From: Amulumruptor sp947039275
GTDB taxonomy: Bacteria > Bacteroidota > Bacteroidia > Bacteroidales > Muribaculaceae
Direction of reading: 5' to 3'
NCBI GenBank assembly: GCA_947039275.1
Contig: CAMQYL010000011.1
Coordinates: 1-64,000 of the forward strand
DNA length: 64,000 nucleotides
Position numbers and translations under genes: made by a program. Position 1 is the stretch's first letter. The number at the start of each line of letters is the position of its first letter. The notes below the pieces were generated by a model. It was not told where the DNA came from and did not search any database. It worked only from the letters and a program-made list of their open reading frames with translations. Positions 35,124 through 41,738 of the stretch are shown one piece after another.

Positions 35124-35341
35124 CGCAAAAAATCTTATATAACTGATTGTCGGTTCTGCTTGTCCCATTGGCCGTCCTGACCTGTGCCGTTGGGCATGAG
35201 CTTGACTGCAAAGGCTATGGAGGATTGCCGTTTGGTGGGCACGCCGCTGTCAAGCCTACTGATGCAAATATCCGAATTAGTTTGCAATCAGACAAATTAT
35301 GTCCGTTAAAACGGTTCTATTTGTAAAAGGATGTTAATAAA

Positions 35342-35373
35342 TTTGCGTATTCGGATATTTGGGCGTATATTTG
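35342..35373 (+). promoter_or_regulatory. Promoter of tRNA-Glu and rpsT
   Basis: TTTG (35342-35345), 20-nt spacer and TATATTTG (35366-35373). Transcription should begin near 35380, about 30 nt before the tRNA, and probably continue through rpsT and the second tRNA. Confidence 0.8.
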
Positions 35374-35409
35374 CAGTCGCTTTTGGTGACAAGCCGGAGC
35401 GATTGTGTT

Positions 35410-35481
35410 GGCCCATTCGTCTATCGGCTAGGACGCAAGATTTTCATTCTTGAAAGAGGAGTTCGATTCTCCTATGGGCTA
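35410..35481 (+). tRNA. tRNA-Glu (anticodon UUC), copy 1
   Basis: The 72-nt sequence folds as a cloverleaf. The acceptor GGCCCAT pairs with ATGGGCT, with a G-T first pair. The anticodon stem CAAGA/TCTTG carries the loop TTTTCAT (anticodon TTC). The T arm is AGGAG-TTCGATT-CTCCT. No CCA is encoded (the sequence goes on with C-T). It precedes rpsT by 54 bp. Confidence 0.95.
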
Positions 35482-35535
35482 CTAAACAAAAACATTACAA
35501 CAACAAACAAGCTACAAAAATTACGATTTTCAACG

Positions 35536-35793
35536 ATGGCAAACCATAAATCATCAGAGAAGAGAATCCGTCAGACTGTGACACGCAACCTTCGCAACCG
35601 TTACTATGCCAAGACTGCTCGTAACGCTGTTCGCGCTCTCCGCAAGCTCACCGATAAGGCTGAAGCTCAGGCACGTTTCGTGAAGGTTGAAGCTATGCTT
35701 GACCGTCTTGCTGCTAAGAACACCATCTCTAAGAACAAGGCTTCAAACCTCAAGAGCAAGCTCGCGCGTCACATCAACAAGCTCTCTGCTTAA
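35536..35793 (+). CDS. rpsT: 30S ribosomal protein S20
   Basis: Primary 16S-rRNA-binding protein of the small subunit. From ATG at 35536 it has 85 residues, mostly basic helix: MANHKSSEKRIRQTVTRN, then SNLKSKLARHINKL at the end. A longer frame beginning at 35359 runs through the tRNA and is rejected. It lies between two identical tRNA-Glu genes and is probably co-transcribed with them. Confidence 0.97.
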   Translation: MANHKSSEKRIRQTVTRNLRNRYYAKTARNAVRALRKLTDKAEAQARFVKVEAMLDRLAAKNTISKNKASNLKSKLARHINKLSA

Positions 35794-35889
35794 TCCCGCA
35801 GAAAGTTACACGTAACAGCATACCGGCACCTGAGACGCATTTTTCGTAGAGTGCAATGCTTTCTTGAAATGTAGGATGGCTGGAAAGTC

Positions 35890-35961
35890 GGCCCATTCGT
35901 CTATCGGCTAGGACGCAAGATTTTCATTCTTGAAAGAGGAGTTCGATTCTCCTATGGGCTA
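35890..35961 (+). tRNA. tRNA-Glu (anticodon UUC), copy 2
   Basis: Identical over all 72 nt to the copy at 35410. No separate promoter is visible, so it is probably read through from rpsT. An ORF reaching back into this tRNA from the next gene is an artefact. Confidence 0.95.
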
Positions 35962-35995
35962 CATAAGTAGAATATTAAAGCGCAATCCCTCCGAG

Positions 35996-36766
35996 ATGGA
36001 GAGGTTGCGCTGTTTTTTGGACAGTCAGGCAGCGATTTACAACGTGCCTGAGTTTGCCGACAGCGATCCGGTGCAGTTTCCGCGCCGTTTCTCCAGGTTG
36101 GAGGATAGGGAGATAGTTTCCCTGCTCTGCTCTACTATCGCATGGGGCAACCGCAAGATGATATGCCGCGACTGCGAGAAGCTTCTTGCCATGATGGGTG
36201 ACAGTCCGTATGATTTCATGATGGGAAAGGCGTATGAAACTTTGCCAGATGGCAATATCCACCGTACTTTTTTTGTGGAAAATCTACGCCGTTACATGCG
36301 TGGGTTGAGAGATATATATGCCCGTCATGGTTCGTTGCAGGGATTTGCGCATCATCTGCACATCGCCGAGAGTGACACTCCATCATGGGAACTCGTTGCG
36401 GGCATAAACCGTAGTATCTGTGATGCCAATGACGGGCAAGGTGACAGCAGATGCCTTCCGCAGAATCTTGACTCCACGGCTCTCAAGCGGGTAAACATGG
36501 CTTTGCGCTGGCTCGTCAGAAACGACGGCATCGTAGACTTAGGATGCTGGGATGTGATCAAGCCATCGCAGTTGTTCATCCCGATGGATGTTCATGTAGG
36601 TAATCAGGCAAGAGCCTTAGGCATGCTTGACCGCAAAGCCAATGACCGTCGGGCGGTAATGGAACTGACTGCCCTCCTCCGTGACTTCCGTCCCGATGAC
36701 CCTGTCATTTACGACTTCGCCCTCTTTGGCATAGGCATAACCGGTGCCACCCCCGATATGCCCTAA
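35996..36766 (+). CDS. TIGR02757 family protein (DUF2400)
   Basis: A 256-residue protein of a Bacteroidota-wide family of unknown role. Recognisable segments are FPRRFSRLEDREIVSLLCSTIAWGNR, MMGDSPYDFM, ALKRVNMALRWLVRNDGIVD and LFIPMDVHVGNQARALGM. The last segments suggest a helix-hairpin-helix DNA-glycosylase-like architecture (inference). ATG at 35996 is 34 bp after the tRNA; longer starts lie inside the tRNA. It ends at a convergent junction with a large palindromic element. Confidence 0.85.
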   Translation: MERLRCFLDSQAAIYNVPEFADSDPVQFPRRFSRLEDREIVSLLCSTIAWGNRKMICRDCEKLLAMMGDSPYDFMMGKAYETLPDGNIHRTFFVENLRRYMRGLRDIYARHGSLQGFAHHLHIAESDTPSWELVAGINRSICDANDGQGDSRCLPQNLDSTALKRVNMALRWLVRNDGIVDLGCWDVIKPSQLFIPMDVHVGNQARALGMLDRKANDRRAVMELTALLRDFRPDDPVIYDFALFGIGITGATPDMP

Positions 36767-36820
36767 TCCGCGCTATACGGAAAAATTGTAGGTATATTCC
36801 GCAATGTTGTTGAATTAAGG

Positions 36821-37059
36821 CTCGCGGTGTTAACCGCGAGGGAAGTAATAGCCACATGCAAGCAAGCCTTTAGGCTTGTGCAGCTTGTGGAAAACGGATT
36901 GTAGGGAAAACCGGCGGCGTAGCTGCCGGGGCAACCGCACACATCAGCCCCGGCAGCTACGCCGCCAGAATATTATGGATGGCATTCGACCACAAGCTGC
37001 GCAGACCTGACGGTCTGCTTGCATGTGGCTACTGCTCCCTTCGCGGTTATACCGCGAAG
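36821..37059. repeat. Composite palindromic element 1 (nested hairpins)
   Basis: An element of about 240 bp with mirror layout. The outer hairpin CTCGCGGT...ACCGCGAG (36821-36840) is matched by CTTCGCGGT...ACCGCGAAG (37039-37059). TAGCCACATGCAAGCA (36849-36864) pairs exactly with 37016-37031, and GCAGCTTGTGG (36880-36890) pairs with 36990-37000. Between these arm segments each side has its own hairpin, CAAGCC/GGCTTG on the left and GCAGACC/GGTCTGC on the right. The centre is a perfect 20-bp stem (36913-36932 with 36947-36966). It fills the junction of two convergent genes, with a GGACATGCC palindrome beyond it. No ORF is present. Confidence 0.9.
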
Positions 37060-37114
37060 TCTTACAGCCCCATCCCTACGTCCACATGGTTGCGGCCTTA
37101 TTTCAACAGCATTG

Positions 37115-37134
37115 GGACATGCCTTGGCATGTCC
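37115..37134. repeat. REP-like palindrome, perfect copy
   Basis: GGACATGCC-TT-GGCATGTCC, 9-bp perfect arms, 8 bp before the stop codon of the MBL gene at a convergent junction. Confidence 0.8.
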
Positions 37135-37141
37135 GTTTCCC

Positions 37142-37786
37142 TTATAAATACGGGTTGCTTGTAGCTTCTGCGGCTATGGTCGTGGGTCGTCCATGTCCTG
37201 GATACACCACTGTAGAGCCTGGCAATGACAGCAGCTGGTCAGTGACAGCATTGATGAGCTGAAGATGATTACCGCCCGGAAGATCGGTGCGGCCGATGCT
37301 CCGCTCAAAAAGTGAGTCACCGCTGAAAACCACTCCAGCCTCTTTGCAATATAGGGCAATGCCACCAGGGGAATGACCCGGCACTTGAAGTACCTCAAAA
37401 TCAAGCTGACCTACCTTGATGACATCCCCCTGACGCAGGTCTACCTCTACGTTGAGTGGGCGCAACGCATCAGGATTCATGCCGAACATCTGCGCTTGTT
37501 CGCGGCGGCGTGCTCCGAGCATGCTGTCACCGCTGTTTGCCTCGGTCTTGACATTGTATGTGTCAGCTATGTGGTCGTTGCCCCACGTGTGGTCAAGATG
37601 CAGATGTGTGTTGACCATATGGATCAAGGTCAGGTCGTTGGCGCGGATGAAATCGTCAAACTGCTGCCGTTCGGCGGCATTGTACATCCCAGGGTCTATC
37701 ACCATCGCTTCTCGCGTGTCGGTGTCCCAAACCAAGTACGTATTCTCGTCAAACGGATTGAATACGAAAGTCTTTATCTTCATCAT
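37142..37786 (-). CDS. MBL-fold metallo-hydrolase (glyoxalase II-like)
   Basis: A cytoplasmic metallo-beta-lactamase-fold hydrolase of 214 residues. The metal motif THLHLDHTWGND matches THxHxDH, further ligands are in VPGHSPGG and VFSGDSLF, and the C-terminal VYPGHGRPT follows. This fits the YcbL/GloB-like group that hydrolyses thioesters. The first ATG at 37786 overlaps the rsmG stop in an ATGA junction, so the pair is translationally coupled. The true substrate is unknown. Confidence 0.9.
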   Translation of the reverse strand: MMKIKTFVFNPFDENTYLVWDTDTREAMVIDPGMYNAAERQQFDDFIRANDLTLIHMVNTHLHLDHTWGNDHIADTYNVKTEANSGDSMLGARRREQAQMFGMNPDALRPLNVEVDLRQGDVIKVGQLDFEVLQVPGHSPGGIALYCKEAGVVFSGDSLFERSIGRTDLPGGNHLQLINAVTDQLLSLPGSTVVYPGHGRPTTIAAEATSNPYL

Positions 37787-38412
37787 AGTTTGCAATATAC
37801 TATCTTTTTGGTCTCAAAAAATTCTTCGTTGAAATAGTCGGTTACAGGCATCTCCACGATTGGCAGCCGCATGCCACCCATCTCGCTCTCCATCTCGCCC
37901 CCTTTGAGACATATAAGCCCGTTAGGCAGAGGATTAATGTGGCGCGGAGATATGTTGCGGCGTGAGAGCTTGGCGAGTTCGTCAAGGCGCATCACGGCGC
38001 GTGACACCACGAAATCGACTTTGTCGTGATACTCCCCTGAGTCGCCGTGCTGTAGCGTGACATTGGTCAGTCCTATGCGCTCGGCTATGTCAGTAGCCAC
38101 GCGTATCTTCTTGCCGATGCGGTCTATCAGATGCAGCCGCGCCTGCGGCCACATGATGGCAAGCGGTATCCCCGGAAAACCGCCCCCGGTGCCGAGGTCA
38201 AGAATCCGGGACCCCTCTGCAGGCGTGATAAACTTGGCAATGGCGAGCGAGTGGAGCACATGGCGCTCATACAGGTTGTCGATGTCACGCCGCGACACCA
38301 CGTTGACCTTAGCGTTCCACTCCGCATACAGCTCTCCCAGCGCAGCGATCATCTCCCGCTGCCCCTCGCTCATCTCCGGAAAATACCTATATACTATCTC
38401 AGGCGAATCCAT
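37783..38412 (-). CDS. rsmG: 16S rRNA (guanine527-N7)-methyltransferase
   Basis: Methylates G527 of 16S rRNA. The Rossmann SAM site is ILDLGTGGGFPGIPLAIMWP, followed by LIDRIGKKIRVATDIAERIGL and VDFVVSRAV, as in RsmG/GidB. From ATG at 38412 (MDSPEIVYRYFPEMSE) it has 209 residues, the usual length. The 20 codons further upstream are Cys/Phe-rich and not typical. Coupled to the MBL gene. Confidence 0.95.
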   Translation of the reverse strand: MDSPEIVYRYFPEMSEGQREMIAALGELYAEWNAKVNVVSRRDIDNLYERHVLHSLAIAKFITPAEGSRILDLGTGGGFPGIPLAIMWPQARLHLIDRIGKKIRVATDIAERIGLTNVTLQHGDSGEYHDKVDFVVSRAVMRLDELAKLSRRNISPRHINPLPNGLICLKGGEMESEMGGMRLPIVEMPVTDYFNEEFFETKKIVYCKL

Positions 38413-38540
38413 ACAGCTATAACAATTTTGACACTGTAAAGATACACAATATAATCTGAAAAAACTTATCACGAATTTACATGATACGGAAGAAATAAGT
38501 CAATATGCCATTAAATCCGCTTAATCTATAATGAGTTATG

Positions 38541-38595
38541 ATAGGATAAAAGCCAAAATTGCAAAGATACTTTGCAATTTTGGCTTTTATCCTAT
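38541..38595. terminator. Perfect 26-bp palindrome, bidirectional terminator
   Basis: Arms 38541-38566 and 38570-38595 are exact reverse complements around a 3-nt ATA loop. The inner stem is flanked by AAAA on one side and TTTT on the other, the usual form of a bidirectional intrinsic terminator. It follows the minus-strand lipoprotein gene. A 26-bp perfect stem is unusually long for this role. Confidence 0.8.
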
Positions 38596-38611
38596 GTCTA
38601 TGAGATTATCG

Positions 38612-39394
38612 CTATACTTCCATCCATGAAAAATGGAAGGTATCGGTGTTGCGGCCATTTAGGGATGTGGTTACCGATATGGGATAACCGTCTTGATCGA
38701 ATTCATACTGCCACTTCCATAGGTCATCGCTGCCATCCCCTCTATCATCAATGGCGGCTTGGACTAGATGGATCGGTGTTTGTCCGAAATAGCCCTGCAT
38801 GACGAGGTACGGTTCGAAATCATCAAATAGCAAATCGTTGCTATCAGCTATTATTCCTACGATCCGTCCGTAGTCATACTTGTCAGAATACTCATAGGTA
38901 GCACGGTTATCCTTTGACCAGTGTGTCAGGGTGCTGGAAATGTCGCCCATGCTCCATTCAAAGTTTTTATAGCCGCCACCATCTGTCCATTTTGAAATAC
39001 GGCCGCTTTTATATGTAAGAAACCAGTCGTCTTGTATTTTAGTAATCAAACCGTTGGATAGGCTATAAGTTTCCATATATGATGAACTATGCCCGTTCCA
39101 AGAAATATTAATTTCTGTCACTTGAATTTGTGATGATGAATACGAATAGGTAGTCGTTTTGTTGACAGCACCATTATGTGTGCTGACAACTTTCTCTATT
39201 CTACCTTCTTGGTCGTAGCTTATATCGCAGACGGAATGCGGATAAGTCACCTGCGTCAGCCGTTTCTTGACGCTTGGCTGAGGCATTTCGGGCACGGTTT
39301 GTTCGGGTTCATCGTCATCGTTGCTGCATGACGCGATCCCAAGGCATACCGCTACAGTGATGAGCGATAGAGCAATGAATTTTAACTTTTTCAT
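38612..39394 (-). CDS. Surface-type lipoprotein, DUF4595-like
   Basis: The 260-residue protein has a lipoprotein signal ending GIASC (Cys23). CSNDDDEPE follows, an acidic run of the kind that directs Bacteroidota lipoproteins to the cell surface. The body has YD-like units (ISYDQEGRIEKVV, TTTYSYSSSQIQV, YSLSNGLITKIQDD, YEFDQDGYPISVT) typical of DUF4595 or RHS-like beta repeats. Function unknown. Lower GC than the surrounding housekeeping genes. Confidence 0.8.
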   Translation of the reverse strand: MKKLKFIALSLITVAVCLGIASCSNDDDEPEQTVPEMPQPSVKKRLTQVTYPHSVCDISYDQEGRIEKVVSTHNGAVNKTTTYSYSSSQIQVTEINISWNGHSSSYMETYSLSNGLITKIQDDWFLTYKSGRISKWTDGGGYKNFEWSMGDISSTLTHWSKDNRATYEYSDKYDYGRIVGIIADSNDLLFDDFEPYLVMQGYFGQTPIHLVQAAIDDRGDGSDDLWKWQYEFDQDGYPISVTTSLNGRNTDTFHFSWMEV

Positions 39395-39834
39395 CTTGCT
39401 GGGTTTGACGTGTCACCATTCCCCTGCTGGCACGTATCTTTTAACTATTGGATATGAAAAAGGTGTGAGGAATGTATCTTGTCTTATCCGTAATTCAGGT
39501 CTTGGTCTACCTCCTCAATGGATAAAACAACAGCCCCACACCGATTTTGCTATATAAGCTGCCATGCGGCAGGGTATAAGCAACCGATGCAGGTGCTATT
39601 GTCAATCTCATCTTCATTGAGGTTACAAACGACCAAGTTTGAATTACGAAGATAAAATTTCAATAACACCTTTTGATAAAAAGTCGAATCCAGCAGCTAT
39701 CTCTATAGCCTGCATGTATTCACATGCAAATTTAGTAAAAATGATGCAAATGCGGGAACAATACTTCAATATAAATTATGAGAACTGCACAAATCAGAAT
39801 TTTGTTGTACTTTTGTGAAAAGTAACTATACGGA
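39395..39834. other. AT-rich intergenic region before the HEPN/MNT module
   Basis: No convincing gene in 440 bp. It has a minus-strand -7 box (TAAATTTG, 39734-39727), a small CTGCC/GGCAG hairpin (39559-39572) and the plus-strand -7 of the next module. The overlapping 78-codon plus-strand ORF shows no protein-like features. Confidence 0.55.
39808..39815 (+). promoter_or_regulatory. -7 element of HEPN/MNT module 1
   Basis: TACTTTTG is a perfect TAnnTTTG box 20 bp upstream of the antitoxin start. At the -33 distance only CTG is found, so the promoter may be weak or autoregulated. Confidence 0.55.
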
Positions 39835-40146
39835 ATGAAACTCATAGAACTTCATTTAGGTCAGATTTTTGAACTTTGTAAGAAATACAAGGTTCGGAAA
39901 TTGTATGTGTTTGGGTCTATATTGACTGATAAGTTCACTGACCAGAGCGATGTGGATTTTTCGGTGGACTTTGACAAAGATGCAATAAATCGGGAAAATC
40001 TTGATTGGGCAGATATATTTTTTGATTTCATGCATGAGATGGAAGCTTTGCTCAGGCGGAAGGTTGATATGGTTTTTGATAATCATATCACAAACGGTGT
40101 TTTCAAAAAGGAACTTAACCAAACAAAACGTCTGATATATGGATGA
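39835..40146 (+). CDS. mntA: MNT-type nucleotidyltransferase antitoxin (module 1)
   Basis: A minimal nucleotidyltransferase of 103 residues. The motif FGSILTDKFTDQSDVDFSVDF holds GS-x(n)-DxD and a third Asp, all needed for catalysis. In studied HepT/MntA pairs this protein AMPylates a tyrosine of the HEPN toxin and so neutralises it. It overlaps the HEPN gene by 8 bp, the standard antitoxin-first arrangement. The region is visibly AT-rich compared with its neighbours, a sign of transfer. Confidence 0.9.
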   Translation: MKLIELHLGQIFELCKKYKVRKLYVFGSILTDKFTDQSDVDFSVDFDKDAINRENLDWADIFFDFMHEMEALLRRKVDMVFDNHITNGVFKKELNQTKRLIYG

Positions 40147-40483
40147 AAGAGTTGCGAAGTATCTGAATGATATACAAAACGCAATTATAGAGATAGAAAC
40201 CGCAACCTCGGAGCGTTCCAAAGAATTTGATACTTTTGTGTCAGATTTTGTATTCCGTAAATTTGTGGAACGGAACATCGAAATAATTGGAGAGGCAATG
40301 AATAGGTTGTTGAGGATAAAGCCTGACATACAGATCACATCAGCCCGTAAGATTGTTGATACTCGTAACTATGTGATTCATTCCTATGATTCTCTCATCC
40401 CAGAAATATTGTGGGCAATAGTAGTTAATCATATCCCAAGGTTAAAATCAGAGGTTGATAATTTATTAAACCAAAATTCGTAA
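40139..40483 (+). CDS. hepT: HEPN-domain toxin, HepT-like (module 1)
   Basis: A 114-residue four-helix HEPN (DUF86) protein. The active motif R-x4-H-x-Y is in TRNYVIHSYD. In characterised relatives this site cleaves RNA, and the tyrosine is the AMPylation target of MntA. FVERNIEIIGEAMNRLL is the conserved dimer helix. It is translationally coupled to the MNT gene. Closely related in layout to the pair at 58526-59177. Confidence 0.9.
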   Translation: MDERVAKYLNDIQNAIIEIETATSERSKEFDTFVSDFVFRKFVERNIEIIGEAMNRLLRIKPDIQITSARKIVDTRNYVIHSYDSLIPEILWAIVVNHIPRLKSEVDNLLNQNS

Positions 40484-40495
40484 GACTGCATTGTT

Positions 40496-41335
40496 ATGAT
40501 AAAGATAGGTGATTATAACACGCTGGCGGTGAAGAAGCTGGTGGATTTCGGGGCGTATCTCGATGGCGGCGAGGCTGGGGAGATACTGCTGCCGGCACGG
40601 CATATAGACGCTCCGCTTCAGCCTGGAGATGAGATGGAGGTATTCATCTACACTGACAGTGAGGACAGGCTTATTGCTACCACGGAGCATCCTTTCGCTA
40701 AGGTGGGAGAGTTCGCTTACCTGCAGGTCGTGGCTGTCAACCGTATCGGGGCTTTTCTTGACTGGGGACTGCCTAAGAATCTTCTCGTGCCTTTCAGGGA
40801 GCAGAAACTCACGATGCGCGAGGGCTGCCAGTATCTCGTGTATGTGTATCTTGACGATGCGTCGAAGCGTGTGGCTGCCTCTGCCAAGATAGAGAAATTC
40901 CTCGGCAATGTAATGCCGGAGTATGCCAAGGGTGCAGAGGTAGAGGCTCTTGTCATAGCACATGAGGACCCGGGCTACCGTGTGATTGTCGACAATCTCC
41001 ACCGTGGCATCATCTATGACAATGAGATATATTCACCCCTTGAAATCGGCTCTACGATACGCGCCAAGGTCAAGCAGGTGCGCCGCGACGGCAAAATCGA
41101 CCTCACGCTCAACGAGAAAGTGGGCGAACGTATCAGTCCGGTGGCTGACCGTATCCTCGAGCTTATCAATGACTCAGCCGACCATGTACTTGTGCTCCAT
41201 GATCATTCTTCACCTGAGGAAATAAAGGCGCGTCTGCATTGCAGCAAGAAGGACTTCAAGCGCGCTGTCGGACAGCTCTACAAAGCCCACAAAATCGTCA
41301 TCCTCCCCGATGACGGAGGGCTGACGCTCCCTTAA
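40496..41335 (+). CDS. S1-domain RNA-binding protein, CvfB family
   Basis: The 279-residue protein has three S1-like OB domains (about 1-65, 66-135, 145-210; KLVDFGAYLDGG and AFLDWGLPKNLLVP are typical S1 turns) and a C-terminal winged helix (about 225-279; SPEEIKARLHCSKKDFKRAVGQLYK). This matches CvfB/YitL, first described as a virulence regulator in Staphylococcus. In Bacteroidota its RNA target is unknown. It starts 12 bp after the HEPN gene but has normal GC for the chromosome and likely predates the insertion. Confidence 0.9.
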   Translation: MIKIGDYNTLAVKKLVDFGAYLDGGEAGEILLPARHIDAPLQPGDEMEVFIYTDSEDRLIATTEHPFAKVGEFAYLQVVAVNRIGAFLDWGLPKNLLVPFREQKLTMREGCQYLVYVYLDDASKRVAASAKIEKFLGNVMPEYAKGAEVEALVIAHEDPGYRVIVDNLHRGIIYDNEIYSPLEIGSTIRAKVKQVRRDGKIDLTLNEKVGERISPVADRILELINDSADHVLVLHDHSSPEEIKARLHCSKKDFKRAVGQLYKAHKIVILPDDGGLTLP

Positions 41336-41351
41336 TATATTCCCATTGTAG

Positions 41352-41690
41352 GGACATGTCACGGCACAATGTCACTAACTTAAGCATAACATGGCCAAAA
41401 GACCCAGTAAGGGTCTGATATATTAGGCATGGGTCATTCAAGCTGTTTAGGCTTGGATGACCCATGTTAATGATTTTCCATCTCTTTTCCGCCTCTGTAG
41501 GAGGCGTACACATGATGCGGAGTATGTGTGCCTCCTATGGAGGCATCGATCAGGAGGGGATGATGCTACCATGGTCATACAAGCCTAAACGCTTGTATGA
41601 CCATGGCCTAATATGTTGACCTCCGCTGGAGGTCTTGCCTTTGAGAAGACATTTAGCTTAAGTTAGTGGCATTGTGCCACGGCATGTCCG
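41352..41690. repeat. Composite palindromic element 2 (nested hairpins)
   Basis: Imperfect 34-nt arms (41352-41385 and 41656-41689, 30 of 34 positions match) enclose six hairpins in mirror order. They are: AGACCC/GGGTCT (41400-41416), CATGGGTCAT... (41428-41466), GCCTC/GAGGC (41491-41505), GCCTCC/GGAGGC (41530-41544), a perfect 16-bp stem (41569-41606) and GACCTC/GAGGTC (41618-41634). Members of each left-right pair differ in sequence but stay self-complementary. The outer ends begin and end in GGACATG/CATGTCC, linking it to the REP-like palindrome. It lies between convergent cvfB and gluQ. No ORF is present. Confidence 0.9.
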
Positions 41691-41718
41691 CATCACAGGC
41701 GTATGGAAATCAGTCGGC

Positions 41719-41738
41719 GGACATGCCACGGCATGTCC
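41719..41738. repeat. REP-like palindrome abutting the gluQ stop codon
   Basis: GGACATGCC-AC-GGCATGTCC with 9-bp perfect arms. On the minus strand it is preceded by CTGTAG, and TAG is the gluQ stop, just as TGTAG precedes the copy at 33574. Confidence 0.85.

Larger units (their letters stand above)
35078..35409. other. Intergenic region between the 62-residue gene and tRNA-Glu
   Basis: It holds a minus-strand -7 box (35116-35123) and the tRNA promoter (35342-35373). Between them, minus-strand codons from about 35275 down to 35140 read NSDICISRLDSGVPTKRQSS and on for about 30 more residues to a stop. This could be a gene remnant, but there is no good start and no match I recognise. Confidence 0.5.

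Noticed and set aside
35930..35995. Upstream start for the TIGR02757 protein
   Set aside because: This extension lies inside tRNA-Glu copy 2; the start at 35996 is used.
39321..39557. 78-codon plus-strand ORF near the DUF4595-like gene
   Set aside because: It overlaps the signal peptide region of the lipoprotein antisense and lacks any domain or promoter.
36821..41690. CRISPR array or insertion sequence at the palindromic regions
   Set aside because: Repeats are not regularly spaced direct repeats, there are no spacers or cas genes, and no transposase ORF lies inside either element.
41336..41738. Simple bidirectional terminator as full explanation of this junction
   Set aside because: Six separate hairpins plus 34-nt inverted arms over about 340 bp go far beyond a terminator, although termination may be a side effect.
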